NCBI GenBank assembly: GCA_014529385.2
Contig: CM043954.1
Span: 95,315,247 to 95,379,246, forward strand
Direction: 5' to 3'
DNA: 64,000 nucleotides
Source: Adiantum capillus-veneris
Taxonomy: Eukaryota > Streptophyta > Polypodiopsida > Polypodiales > Pteridaceae
The translations under genes and the position numbers were made by a program. Positions 34,613 to 48,019 of this stretch are shown piece by piece. How positions within the stretch are numbered: the first letter of the stretch is position 1; each line of letters opens with the position of its first letter. The notes under the pieces were generated by a model. The model made no database searches. It saw only the letters and a list, made by a program, of their open reading frames with translations, and was not told the origin of the DNA.

Positions 34613-37261
34613 GTGTCTCCATTTCCAAAAAGTCCTCCATTGACAGAGGATGTTGTTGTTGTTGTTCTTCTTCTCTTCGTGGAGAGCACTCCTCTGTAAT
34701 AGGCACAGTGTCATCTGATTTGCAAAGTGGATTGTTGAAGTCCAGCCCATTTTTCTATATCTTCATGAGACTTAACAAAGTCTAGCAGCATGGTCTCCAC
34801 GTTTTTTGCCTCCTCCACTCTGTCAACTAAGCATATAACTTCTTTTTTCTGTTGTATTCCTTCTTGTGCAACCAAGAAGCCATCACCAAAAACATCAACA
34901 AGCTTGCGGTCTTCAAAACAATATGTACGAATGTAGTGCTTGACCAAAGCTCTTTTTTTGGCCTCCAAATATTGCAAATCTGACATATCTTTATCTGCTA
35001 CTTGAAGAAGAGAACAATCAATTGGCATTGGATGTTCCTTTGATCTTCTTCTCAAGTCTTCAAATGCATTGCCTTGTCCCAAGAAGGCAATAACTGTTAG
35101 GAATTGAATTGCTCCTTTGTAAGGAGCTGATGGAAAATGATGCAATGCACCACAACAATGGTAGCTCAGATTATCTCCCATGGAGTGAAAGGCACATTGC
35201 AATTTTCTGAAGTTAGTGAAATCCACAAATGCAAGAAAGACAAATCTAGGATCTGTTGACCCTCCAGCAATAGCCAAGATCCCATCCAAAGCATTGTTAA
35301 ATGTCTCCTCACTCCACTTCAAATTGCCTCCAACGTTTTTTGTCATATCTAAAACACATAAGCCAATAGGCACTTTATTATTGAAGTGGCGCATCAAGTA
35401 GAGATTGCCTTCCATTTGTAGGCTCACCACATAGATTGATCATGGAAAATCTATAGGCTCAATTTTCTCCTTTTGAAGGTGAATTGCCCATTGCATGTAT
35501 TTTATTACTCCATCTGTAAAAGCCATTTTCTTTGTTCCACTCTTCAAACTAGATCTGAGCCATTCCTCGCATAGCATTAAAAGTTTTTTATAAACAACAT
35601 CATTGATGTTATACATTTTGACCACCTCCTCCCAGTCTTTACATGGTGAAGACTCATTCAAATTGTTGAAGCCTTCAAGAAGTGCATCTTGAATCAATTT
35701 GGCTTGCTTCAACTGCTTGATTCGATCATAGATGTTAGTTGCATCACCATCCTTTGCACTCTTTGACAGTAAAATCTTATCATCTGTAATCTCTTCTTGA
35801 ATAGTCTTTACCTCTGATTCATCAAGGCCACAAAGGTATCTAAATACAGTTGTTGGGGGTTTCTTATTCTCCTCTTCTAGCCTTTCAATGATTTCTATCA
35901 AGCAATCATAAATTGAATCAGAGTACATGACCATGTGTGTCTGTTTAGCAATCCAACTTGCTGCTACACTCATTCTTGCCAATCGAAGAAAAAGCCTCAA
36001 AAGAAATAGAGAAATAATTAAACTATTGAGCAATATTTTTTAATTAAACACTATAAAAAATACAAAGAAAATAACTTACATCCCATCCGGCACGAGATGC
36101 ATGTCCCTCTGCAATTCCACTTGCTGCCTTTGGTGGTCGTCCTGAGAAGATCCATTGACTCCGTAAATGTCTCAATATTTGGTTGTAAGGTTGCTTGACA
36201 TACAATGCCTGAGCCTCCTCATTTGCAATGGCAGATATAGCAGTTGCAACAAATGGAGGAGCATTCACAACAATGCGAGCCTTTCTAAATTTATACACGC
36301 TAATCAGTCTTTCAAATATCTCTTTGTTGTTTTGTTCATTGTGAAGCAAAAATTTTGCAGCATAGATTGAATGCTGCCCATCAAGAATCCAATAATGATA
36401 ATCTTTAATTTTTTGCTCTTCTACCTCTTCTACTGCCAAAGGAGTCCCCTTCTTTGACTTTGCATTTCAAACAAGCATCAAATATGCACATGCTACAGGC
36501 TTGGTCGTACTCCATGAAAATCCAAATAACACACTTTCAATGTGTTTTTTATCCATAATACATGCATTATAGTGATCAGGAGCAAGCCAACAATTTTGAA
36601 TAGGGATCAAATTCCCTATATTGGAAAGGAAAATAGTTTATGTACTTATTCATTCCACCTGTATCTTTTTCTTATCCTTTCATGGCCTCGGATTCTAAAA
36701 CATCTGGATCCACAATTCTCATCTTTGACATTGAACCCTCTGTTGATGAGGATGCCAAAGATGCCTTGTCTACATCCAAAATGGAACTAGTTCGCTTAGC
36801 TGCTACTTTCTACACTTTTGCTTGCTTCTTTGTGGATGGTGGTCATGAAGATTTCACCTTTTTATGTTGTAGTGTGGCAATGATGGGGCTTTGAAGTTGA
36901 TCTGCTGTGATATTTGGATTTGATTCTGCAAACTTCCTCGAGAAAACATTGTCTCTTCTTTGTTTCTAGACATGCGCTCCAATGCATATGCTCCTGGAGA
37001 TAGTTGAAATTCTAGATTCATTGGAACTAGAATGTCAATGCATTCCACCTCCGGATGACTATCAACTACAGAGAGAGATGCTTCCACAACTTGTCCAACA
37101 TCTTCAAACAAGCTATCATTCTCCTTTTTGGCAATAAATAGATGCACCTTATGAAATTGTGCACCCTCTATACCATGTATGTCCAAATACCATTTCCTAA
37201 GATCATTGCAAGTATAGTCAACTGAGACAACAACCCTTGCAGCCTGTTTTTTTGGAGCCAT
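34613..37261 (-). pseudogene. ParB-like plus DNA-methyltransferase-like gene body
   Basis: Starts MAPKKQAARVVVSVDYTCND at 37261, 5 nt after an acceptor. Frameshifts follow near 36950 and 36600. The middle segment (36439-36080) contains DYHYWILDGQHSIYAAKFLL, a DGQH word like the ParB/sulfiredoxin fold, and ends at donor GTAAGT. Exon 2 (35995-34613) has VMYSDSIYDCLIEIIERLEE, one TGA (35442-35440), then VPIGLCVLDMTKNVGG, LSYHCCGALHHFPSAPYKGA and LVKHYIRTYCFEDRKLVDVF followed by GDGFLVAQEG. The last resembles the LVDxFxGxGxxxxAA SAM-binding motif of N4/N6 amino-methyltransferases; motif IV DPPY is not evident. It ends at donor GTATGT after a frameshift near 34735. Exon 1/exon 2 phase is not clean. 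Family assignment is inference. Confidence 0.45.
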
Positions 37262-37289
37262 CTTTCCTGAAACAAAAAAAAAAATATTT

Positions 37290-39950
37290 TATTTTAACAT
37301 ATACTTTTTTGTAATGGATTAAGTTTGTGTGAATACAAGGTCCACCACTTGTTCAAGCTAGATCTAAGCAAGTATACATAGTGATCTTTTAAGCTAGTAA
37401 ACTAAGGGAAGAGAGAAGCAAGGTCCAGCACTTGTCCAAGCTCAGCTCTAGACAGCATGGAGAGATTCGAGGTCTAGTAATTGTCTAGCTCTTTTTAAAC
37501 ATAGAGAGAAGAAAAGGCCCACCACTTGTCCAATCTAGGGTCCATTGAAACATGGAGAGAAGGATGCTCCACCATTTGTCCAAAATAGGCTCCATTGAAA
37601 CATGAAGAGAAGCAAGCTGCACCATGTCTCCGAGATGCTAGGCTCCATTGAAATACCTTAAACCCACGATATTTTGTATATGTGGGGTTTAAATTCAAGG
37701 TCCACCACTTGTCCAACCTATTATCCCTAATAGCATGAGTGGTTTGGTCTCAAGATTCACCACTTTTGCACTCTATGTCATTATATTAAGACGATTGGGT
37801 GTTAAGGTCCACCACTTGTCGAACCTATAAGGCTATATATTAAATGGTATTATTTCCCACCACTTGGAATGCACATGATAGGTTTTACATAGGGGTTTGG
37901 TTCCAAGGTCCACCACTTGTCCAAGCTAACTCTATTGAAACATAGAGAAAAGCAAAGGTCCACCACTTGTCCAAGCTAGGCTCCATTTTAAACATGGAGA
38001 CAAGGATGCTCCACCATTTTTCCAAGCCAGGTTCAATTGAACATGAAGAGAAGCAAGCTGCACCATGTCTCCAAGATGCTAGGCTCCATTGAAATACCTT
38101 AAACCCATGATATTTCGTACATGGGGGGTTTACATTCAAGGTCCACCACTTGTCCAACCTATTATCACTAGTAGCATGAGTGGTTTGGTCTCAAGATTCA
38201 CCACTTTTCCACTCTATGCCATTATATTAAGAAGATCTAGGTGTTAAGGTCCACCACTTGTCCAACCTATAAGGCTATATCTTAAGAGGGTATTCTTTCT
38301 CGCCACTTGAAGTGACCATGATAGGTTATGCATGGGGGTTTGGTTCCAAGGTCCACCACTTGTCCAAGCTAACTCTATTGACACATACCTTTCCATTCTA
38401 TGTCATTATATTAAGAAGATCTGGGTTTTAAGGTCGACCACTTGTCCAACCTATAAAGCTATATCTTAAAGGGTATTCTTTCTCACCACTTGGAATGACC
38501 ATGATATGTTTTACATTGGGGTTTGGTTCCAAGGTCCACCACTTGTCCAAGCTAACTCTATTGAAACATAGAGAGAAGCAAAGGTCCACCACTTGTCCAA
38601 GCTAGGTTCCATTGAAACATGGAGAGAAAGATGATCCATCATTTGTCGAAGATAGGCTTTATTGAAAAATGAAGAGAAGCAAGCTGCACCATGTCTCCAA
38701 GATGCTAGGATCCATTGAAATACCGTAAACCCACAATGTTTTGTACATGTGGGGTTTAAATTCAAGGTCAACCACTTGTCCAAGCTTTTATCCCTAGTAG
38801 CATGAGTGGTTTGGTCTCAAGATTCACCACTTTTCCACTCTATGTCAATATATTAAAAAGATCTCGGTGTTAAGGTCCACCACTTGTCCAACCTATAAGG
38901 CTATATCTTAAAGGGTATTCATTCTCGCCACTTGGAGTGACCATGATAGGTTTTACATGGGGGTTTGGTTCGAAGGTCCACCACTTGTCCAAGCTAACTC
39001 TATTGAAACATAGAGAGAAGCAAAGGTCCACCACTTGTCCAAGCTAGGGACCATTGAAACATGGAGACAAGGATGCTCCACCATTTGTCCAAGATAGTCT
39101 CCATTGAAACATGAAGAGAAGCAAGCTGCACTATTTCTCCAAGATGCTAGGCTCCATTGAAATACCTTAAACCCACGATATTTCGTACATGGGGGGTTTA
39201 CATTCAAGGTCCACCACTTGTCCAACCTATTATCTCTAGTAGCATGAGTGGTTTGGTCTCAAGATTCATCACTTTTCCACTCTATGTCATTATATTAAGA
39301 AGATCTGGTTGTTAAGGTCCACCACTTGTCCAACCTATAAGGCTATATCTTAAACGTTATTCTTTCTCACCACTTGAAGTTACCATGATAGGTTTTACAT
39401 GGGGGTTTGATTCCAAGGTCCACCATTTGTCCAAGCTAACTCTATTGAAACATAGAGAGAAGCAAAGGTCCACCACTTGTCCAATCTAGGGTCCATTGAA
39501 ACATAGAGAGAAGCAAAGGTCCACCACTTGTCTAATCTAGGGTCCATTGAAACATGGAGAGAAGGATGCTCCACCATTTGTCCAAAATAGGCTCCATTGA
39601 AACATGAAGAGAAGCAAGCTACACCATGTCTCCAAGATGCTAGGCTCCATTGAAATACCTTAAACCCACGATATTTTGTATATGTGGGGTTTAAATTCAA
39701 GGTCCACCACTTGTCCAACCTATTATCCCTAATAGCATGAGTGGTTTGGTCTCAAGATTCACCATTTTTGCACTCTATGTCATTATAGTAAGAAGGTTTG
39801 GGTGTTAAGGTCCACCACTTGTCCAACCCATGAGGCTATATCTTAAATGATATTTTTTATCACCACTTGGAATGTGCATGATATGTTTTACATGGGGTTT
39901 TGTTCCAAGGTCCACCACTTGTCCAAGCTAGATCTATTACATATATATTA
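37290..39950 (-). repeat. Higher-order motif array, right arm (inverted)
   Basis: Reverse-orientation counterpart of the 23.9-27.9 kb array, in units of about 442 bp (equivalent positions at 38511, 38953 and 39395) plus one longer unit. At 37290-37460 it starts with a near-copy, inverted, of 21860-22020. The minus-strand frames here repeat MDKWWTLN(V/L)NP and similar; they are repeat artefacts. Confidence 0.9.
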
Positions 39951-40059
39951 TACATACAATATTCAACTATATTCCCTACCTATCATGTCCAGTAGCATGG
40001 ATGCTCTGGCTTTAAGGTCCACCACTTGTCCAACCTATACTCTCTTATGTAAGGGAGAT

Positions 40060-40490
40060 CGTGCTATAAATTCAAAACCTTCCCGCCTAAATTTAAAATT
40101 CAAAATCTTATCGCATATCCCGCCTAAATTTTAAAATTCAAACTTTTTTATAAAATTTAAATTTTATCGCTTAAATTTAAAATATTCCACGAGAAATTGA
40201 TTTTAATTTCAAGTTTACCACAAAAAGATGTGATTATCCCACCTAAATTCAAATATGCAAACCTCAAATCATTATATTGTACATAAATTCAAACAAATTC
40301 AAATTAACAAGCCTAAACTGATATTAGTTTGCATAGATATGAATTTATCACACCTAAATTATGTCACCATGTTAGAGAGAGTGGTTAGAGAATTTGAACA
40401 AGGTCCACCACTTGTCCAACCTAGATACCAAGAAGGATTGAGTGTACAAGGTATTGTTTGGAGGTCCTTATAGTCCACTGGTCTCAAGGT
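40060..40490. other. AT-rich interruption with one motif copy
   Basis: Rich in CCTAAATTTAAAATTC-type words at 40085-40180. One motif copy lies at 40402-40422 and one at 40483-40502. No gene is seen. Confidence 0.5.
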
Positions 40491-40499
40491 CCACCACTT

Positions 40500-40953
40500 G
40501 TGGTAAGGGTCACCAAAAAGTGTATATATTCATCCAAAGAAATACACGTATTTTTGGTCTACATGTCCTAGTTTCAGCCATTTATGTCCATTAGGTGTAT
40601 CACTAAACAACACTACTTTTGTTGAGAAACAAAAGTTACAATCATATCTACAAATGGATTAGAGTAAAATCAGCTCAGCATACATCTAGAACTCGCTACA
40701 AGAATCGACTTTAACAGATCACGCAAGTAAGTCTTCCATTCAAGTTTACTAGTATTACAATGTGTTAGTTATTTGTGATATTATGTATGTATATATACTA
40801 TGTGTGCATATCATAATTAAGTGTAATTGTGTATCTACATTATGTATGAGTATTACAATGAAACAACACAAATATACATACATACACATAGATAACACAG
40901 ATGCACACATACATGAGCATATATTTTCAAGAGAGAGATAGAAAGATATAGAG

Positions 40954-41006
<53 letters not shown>

Positions 41007-42200
41007 CCTGTTTTCTAGAGAGAGGAGAGAGAGAAAGATAACAGATTTCATTGTGTTTATGTATGTGGAAGAGAGGAAGACGATGTATGGGAATATGTGC
41101 ATGTATTTTCAAGAGAGAGACAACAAGATAACAGATTTCACTGTGGTTATGTATGTGGAAGAGAGGAAGACGATGGGTGGGAATATGTGCATGTATTTTC
41201 AAGAGAGAGACAACAAGATAACAGATTTCACTGTGGTCATGTATGTGGAAGAGAGGAAGACAATGTGTGGGAATATGTGTATGCGTGCGGGAATAATTTT
41301 AAACTATATATCTCTGTCTTTTGACGAAAGAGTGTGTGTGCAAGAAAGAGTTACAGAGAACCATCTTCTCTATATGGAGAAAGACAGAGAGTGAGAGAGA
41401 GAGAAATACATGTTTTTCCTCTATTCGTGAGGTGTGCAATGTCTCCTGAGAAGAAGTTATGACCGATCCTGCCCTTCTGGAAAGCGCTGCGTACGATGCT
41501 GTTTCTTTATCTTGTGCGTGAACTGTCAATCCTGTGCGCTCCACCTATGCATTGTGTACGATGCCGGGTTTGCTCCTCTACGCGCGCCTATACTCCAACT
41601 GTGTGCGATCCGCGTGCACTTTCTGTGTGTTTGCTGCTCGCCTGCTTTCTCTGTGTGCGTTGCTCGTGCACTCTCTCTGTGCCTAATCTTGATAGGGTTT
41701 TTTAGAATGCCACGTAAGCTACACGTCCACGTTTTATCATAGGATTAAAAAAAATAAAAGCAGTATAAAACATTAACCAATTCACACGCCAAAATTAAAG
41801 AAATCATGGTTGAAAAGATGCAAAACATGCGTAACTCTATACTAGGAATTCACTTTTTTAAAAAAATCTATGGGCGCCGCCCCTTGACCCCGCCCGAAAC
41901 AATATCCCAAAATAAGCCTCCCAAGCCCCAACATCGAGAGTGCTATATTCCACATCCCCATCAAGAGCGCTACCCCCAAACCTCACGTGGAAGCGTTGCC
42001 TCGTCGGATGCACCCCATTGTGGCATTGCCCTAAGACCCCGCATCTGGAGTGCTAAATGGGAACATTCTTCATTAGTGAAATTTTGAACATAAACTATAT
42101 TTAGCATATACTTAAATATTACAAATATAAACATATTAACTATACTACTAATTTACTATAGCACTTCTAGATTATGTCCCATACTATATTTAAGGTGCCA
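40500..42200. other. Motif-free block with GA repeats and a 90-bp minisatellite
   Basis: The motif array stops at about 40500 and resumes at about 42230. In between are a GATA/GA microsatellite (40928-41001), 2.4 copies of a 90-bp unit (41059-41275; unit contains TATGTGGAAGAGAGGAAGAC) and a GC-richer stretch (41430-41700). It could be an inserted element, but I find no ends. The short plus-strand frames over the 90-bp unit are repeat-derived. Confidence 0.55.
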
Positions 42201-43910
42201 AAGGTTTTGGCCTTATGGTCCTAGATTTAGCCAAGTGGTCAACACATATAGGACCAAGTGCACACTGTGCCAAAAAACTTGGCCACCACTTCGCTTGCCA
42301 AAGTTTAGGGCACATGGTCAATCCTAAGTTTCCAATGTTCTTATTATGTCATAAGAGACAACATTTCTTTTTTGTCACCTTTTGCCTCGTGGAAAACCTA
42401 GGCTTATTCTCACATACTCAAGCACTTCAAGCCATAATAAATTTTCATTACTCTTCGGCAACCCTTTTGTTCAAGTCTTTGAAAAAACGTTTTTTAAGGC
42501 CACCCTAAACCATTTTCATTTACGAGTGTCTAAAACTAGCTTTTTGGAAATTCGGGAAGAAAATGGTCAAAGTTTTATACTTAGTTTTAACCACTTGACC
42601 AATTCAAATATTGGAAAGCAAGGTCTTGTAATACTTTCCTTTGGACATCACACATTAAAACTAGGTCCCTCACTTGTCCAAGCTATGCTCTAATACAATA
42701 AAGGGCTTTTGGTTTCAAGATGCACCACTTTCCCAACCTTGATTCCATTAAAGAAGCTAGCTCTACTTAGACATTTAATAGCAAGGTCTTGTAGCAGTTC
42801 ACATTGAACATTTTCCATGACAGCTAGGTCCACCACTTGTCTAAGCTATTCTCGAATAGAGCAAGGGGGTTTTGGTTTCAAGATCCACCACTTGTCCAAA
42901 CTTGATTTGGGAAGCAAGGTCCTATAATAGTTTGCTTTGGACATTCACCATTACAACTAAGTCCACCACTTGTCCAAGCTATGTTCTAATACACTAAGGA
43001 GGTTTTGGTTTCAAGGAGAACCACTTGTATGAATTTGTTTTTGGAAGTAAGGTCTTTACATAGTTCACCTTGGACCTTGGACATTGGATACTACAACTAA
43101 GCCCACCACTTGTCCAAGCTATCTTCTATATATAGCCAAACGGTTTGGGTTTCAAGATTCACCACTTTTCCAACCTTGCTTCCATTAAAGAAAGGAGGGG
43201 CATTATAACTAGGTCCACCACTTTTCCAAGCTATGCTCTGATATAGAAAGGGGATTTTGGTTTCAAGAATCCACCACGTGTTCAACCTTGCAAGACTCAA
43301 GGGATACTTGGACATTGGAAAGCATAGTCCTATAGTAGTTGATAGGTGGCAGTGGGTATTACAACTAGGTCCAACCTATGCTCTCATATAGCAAAGAGGC
43401 TTTGGTTTCAAGGTCCACCACTTGTCCAACCTTGCTTCCATTAAATAAATGAGGGGCAACGTAAACATTGGTAAGAAAGGTAGCAAGGTCCTAAGGTATT
43501 TCACCTTGGATATTGGGCATTATAACTAGGTCCACCACTTGTCCAAGCTATGCTCTGATATAGAAAGGGGATTTTTGGTTCAAGATCCACCACGTGTTCA
43601 ACCTTGCAAGACTCAAGGGATACTTGGACATTCGAAAGCATAGTCCTATAGTATTTGATAGGTGGCAATGGGTATTACAACTAGGTCCAACCTATGCTCT
43701 AATATAGCAAAGAGGCTTTGGTTTCAAGGCCCACCACTTGTCCAACCTTGATTCCATTAAATAAATGATGGGCTACGTAAACATTGGCAAGCAAGGTAGA
43801 AAGGTCCTAAGGTATTTCACCTTGGATATTGGGCATTATAACTAGGTCCACCACTTGTCCAAGTTATGCTCTGATGTGAAAGGGGATTTTCATTTCAAGA
43901 TCCACCATGT

Positions 43911-44915
43911 TGTGAAGGATTTGGGGGTGGCCTCTATAACACCTCCATACTCACAAGATATATGAGGAAAAGTAAAGTAGCTCTCAAAAGAGGATAGGAT
44001 CCAATCTCCACTCACAAACACACTCACCCTTGTATGCACAAAACCCCGCCTACACTCGACTAGCTTCCCTCTATACTGTCATAGCCCTAGCTATGATCAA
44101 TTGCAATCAAGGAAGCAAAAAAGGCACTAAATTTTGGAAAAAAAAACCAATGAAAACCAAGGAAAATCTCTACACTTTTGTTCATAAACACCATGCCCTC
44201 ACACCATCTCAGTAGCCCTTGCATATGCAAGAAGGGGCTCCATAGTCGCTCCCAACCATGCACACAAACCCATCAAAAACCATGCCAATCATGAGTTATA
44301 CAAAAACTCATGATGCTCAGCCAAAAAAATCAGAAAAAACCATGGAAAACATGGGGAAACAACCTCCCATTCACAACAATAACAAGGGGCTTTCATTGCC
44401 CAACCTGAGTAGCAGGCACACGCGTACGAGAGAGCTTTGCTTCACGCAGCTTCCATCACCAAAAACAGAGAAGAGGGGTGAAAGTGCAGAGGTCACCACC
44501 CATGTTCATGGCCTTCTTGATGAGAGACACACTCTCCAATCAAGGCTCCAGGCCCTCGCACACACACACACGGGCACCTCCACTACACAACCCCCACGCA
44601 CCACCGCAAACTGCAGCAAGAGAGGCTTTCTTCTTCACAGCTGAAAACTCCTCAACAGCTCATAAAAGTTCATTTTTTTCTCATATTTTTAAAGCACTAA
44701 CTCACACTTTGAAGTCTCGACACTTCTATGTACAAAAACAACAAAACTATGTACCCCGCACAACTGGCACACATGCATAGAGACAGCTGGCACACACCAC
44801 CTTTGTACACTTTGTACAAGCATGCTTTATTAACATCCAAGAGGTCTAAGAGAACCAAAAAAAATCTCACAAAGACTTTGGGGTGGTCCGCATCATTTCG
44901 CCAAAACACGTCACA
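43911..44915 (-). repeat. 3' LTR of gag-only element
   Basis: 1005 bp. It differs from the other LTR by scattered substitutions and small indels (for example CTCTCAAAAGAGG against CTCTCACAAGAGG). Confidence 0.9.
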
Positions 44916-44989
44916 TATTGCCCCCCCAACAACACTTTCAAGTGTTTCATGTGCATACTTTCACATCATTGTAAACATTCTCCTATTTT

Positions 44990-46909
44990 TCATGCCATAA
45001 AAGAACCAAAATATAAGATGAGAGCTAAAAATAACATAGATTCTCTTACCATCCATCTCCATGTTGCATCCAATAAACATATGCATAACATAGTAGGAGC
45101 TTCTACCACCGAAGCAAAATCCCATATGCTATTGACACGAGACATTTGTCTTTTCCCTCTATCATACACATAATTTTGCATTGAATCCAAGCCAAAAATT
45201 TCATGCTTCAACTTATACAAATCACTGATTTCAAATATATCCATCAAAGCTTCTACATTCTCAACCATAATTTGTCTAGTCAAGACTTTCAAAGTATCCT
45301 TGCATGCCAAACCACAAAAGAGCACTTTCTCTTGCCTATCACAATTAAGACCATAAGGCATGCCATCATCCAGCTTGGCAAGCATATCAAAGACACTAGC
45401 ACAAAGCATATGACCATCCATATCATCAAGATTTCCAAAGCAAAGACCCTCTTTCATTAGCCTCAAAACTTCCTCTAATATTCTCTCGTGGTTGACATTA
45501 GAGCTTCCAACAACAAGTAGCTCACCAAGCAAGTCACTAACAGATATACCATCATCAAGGACCACATCATCATGCAAAAATTTAGGATGAAAATCAACAT
45601 TCAAATCATCCAAGTCATTACGTTTAAGCTCGACATGGGACTCCATAGAACCTTGTACAACACAACCGTCCACATGATCGACAACCATATGCATATCATC
45701 AAACATGTCATAAGTGGAAACAAAGTCTTGGATATCAACCACCTCATTCTCACCAATGGGTTCTTTGGTGACATTAAATGAATCCATATTGACCTCATTA
45801 ACATCCAAGTGATAATCCAAATCACCAAAAGTATTTACATCATCATTGGCAGCCATAGGTAACTCATCAAGCAACGCAGGAGTAGAGGCATAGTCTTCAT
45901 CATCAACCACAAGAGTAGCATGAGATTCTTGTAGACCATGAAACTCAACCACATCAGCATCCTCATACTCAAGAGGAGAGTCTATACAACCCACATCACA
46001 TACATCATCCATTATAGATGCTCCCACAACTTCGCATACCAAAGCATTTTCATCAAATAAGCCATATGTAGACATATAATCTCCATCCACATCAACATCA
46101 CTCTTAACCATGGGATTCAAACCATTTTTCAAAGCAAAAAAATCAGCATCTCCAACATCAAGAGAAGAATCCATAGAATTGTATATGTCTACATCATAAG
46201 CATTCACCACATGTATGTCATTTTCTTCCACGTGATCACATGCTGCTACATTTGCATGCTTTGTTTCCTCCCCATCAATAGAAAGTGGCTTCTCAAGTTC
46301 ATGACCATTTTCAACAACTTTATACAATAAATCAACCAAATGCATATCCTCTATCTTAGGTGGTGCATCCAAACCTACCATAAGCCTTATCTTCCTCTCT
46401 TTGTTGTAGGCAACCTGTAGTGCTTCTTTCATGCTTTTTGGATTCTTCAATTCCACATGTGAACGCAAGGTAGGTTTCAGCTTTCTTATCAACATTTTCA
46501 ACCTCTCAAATTGCATGTGTGTACCATGTAACTCTTTCACTGACATCACATTAGCATACTTCACACACTTTTCCCATTGCATCCATACATCATTGAACCT
46601 CTTCCAAAAGCAAGAAACAAACTCATCTTCACACATAGCTAAGCTCTTCACCCTTGACCAAGCTTAATTTGGAGTTGGCATCACTACATATATTTGAAGA
46701 AATAATGCTTCCAAAAGTGACCAACAACTCTTATTTGCATCATTCAAGCTCTTATACTAGACATAAGAATCACCCTCAAGCAAGAGAGGAAACATACGCA
46801 ACCATTCTGCTTCACAATCATTCCTTGTCAGTAAACATTGCAATTGTACCTGTCTCAAGAACCTTCTCGGGTCCTTATCATCTTCAACTATAAAACTTGG
46901 AGAACTCAT
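44990..46909 (-). pseudogene. gag of the gag-only element
   Basis: ATG at 46909 reads MSSPSFIVEDDKDPRRFLRQ, then NDCEAEWLRMFPLLLEGDSY and LNDANKSCWSLLEALF, the standard retrotransposon gag fold. In-frame TAG and TAA interrupt it before a 553-codon open stretch beginning VKSLAMCEDEFVSCFWKRF. The C-terminal part is very acidic (Asp/Val-rich) with no CCHC zinc knuckle visible. Total length would be ~640 codons. The open reading through the long C-terminus suggests recent decay or tolerance of the two stops. Confidence 0.75.
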
Positions 46910-47003
46910 GAAAACAACTTACAAATAGAAGGTTGAGCTTGACTCCAGGGAAAGTCTCAACCGGAGAGCCAAAATAGATCCTAAGAAAGGGGGCACCAAA
47001 ACA

Positions 47004-48019
47004 TGTGAAGGATTTGGGGGTGGCCTCTATAACACCTCCATACTCACAAGATATATGAGGAAAAGTAAAGTAGCTCTCACAAGAGGATAGGATCCGATCT
47101 CCACTCACAAACACACTCACCCTTGCATGCACAAAACCCCGCCTACACTCGACTAGCTTCCCTCTATACTGTCATAGCCCTAGCTATGATCAATTGCAAT
47201 CAAGGAAGCAAAAAAGGCACTAAATTTTGGAAAAAAAAAACAATGAAAACCAAGGAAAATCTCTGCACTTTTGTTCATAAACACCATGCCCTCACACCAT
47301 CTCAGCAGCCCTTGCATATGCAAGAAGGGGCTCCATAGTCGCTCCCAACCATGCACACAAACCCATCAAAAACCATGCCAATCATGAGTTATAAAAAAAC
47401 TCATGATGCTCAGCCAAAAAAATCAGAAAAATCCATGGAAAACATGGGGAAACAACCTCCCATTCACAACAATAACAAGGGGCTTTCACTGCCAAACCTG
47501 AGTAGCAGGCACACGCGTACAAGAGAGCTTCGCTTCACGCAACTTCCATCACCAAAAAGAGAGAAGAGGGGTGAAAGTGTAGAGGTCACCACCCATGTTC
47601 ATGGCCTTCTTGATGAGAGACACACTCTCCAATCAAGGCTCCAGGCCCTCGCACACACACACGGGCACCTCCACTACACAACCCCTGTGCACCACCGCAG
47701 ACTGCAGCAAGAGAGGCTTTCTTCTTCACAGCTGAAAACTCCTCAACACTCACGCCCCCAAGATAAAAAAAGTTGAGTTTTTTCTCATATTTTTAAAGCA
47801 CTAACTCACACTTTGAAGTCTTGACACTTTTATGTACAAAAACAGCAAAACTATGTAGCCCGCACAACTGACACACATGCATAGAGACAGCTGGCACACA
47901 CCCCCTTTGTACACTTTGTACAAGCATGCTTTATTAACATCCAAGAGGTCTAAGAGAACCAAAAAACATATCGCAAAGACTTTTAGGTGGTCCGCATCAT
48001 TTCGCCAAAACACGTCACA
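47004..48019 (-). repeat. 5' LTR of gag-only element
   Basis: 1016 bp, partner of 43911-44915. The internal region that follows on the minus strand begins TGTTTTGGTGCCCCC, the likely primer-binding neighbourhood. Confidence 0.9.

Larger units (their letters stand above)
43911..48019 (-). mobile_element. Non-autonomous gag-only LTR retrotransposon
   Basis: LTRs 43911-44915 and 47004-48019 are nearly identical, start TGTGA and end TCACA, and are flanked by ATGT (43907-43910) and ACGT (48020-48023), a 4-bp duplication with one CpG-type change. The element reads on the minus strand: a polypurine run (complement of CCCCCCC at 44921-44927) abuts the 3' LTR, and gag lies between. There is no protease, RT, RNase H or integrase, so it depends on another element. 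High LTR similarity indicates a comparatively recent insertion into the 316-bp array. Confidence 0.9.

Noticed and set aside
23870-39720. Family of short proteins beginning MDKWWTLN on both strands
   Set aside because: They are translations of the higher-order DNA repeat; frames follow repeat units, lengths vary, and no start context or domain is conserved independently of the DNA.
41053-41394. 113-codon frame with a 30-residue internal repeat
   Set aside because: The repeat is a 90-bp minisatellite bordered by GA runs; two frames are open and neither looks like a protein.
45203-46893. Plus-strand frames within the gag-only element
   Set aside because: They are opposite-strand shadows of the 553-codon gag frame, which has the recognisable gag features.
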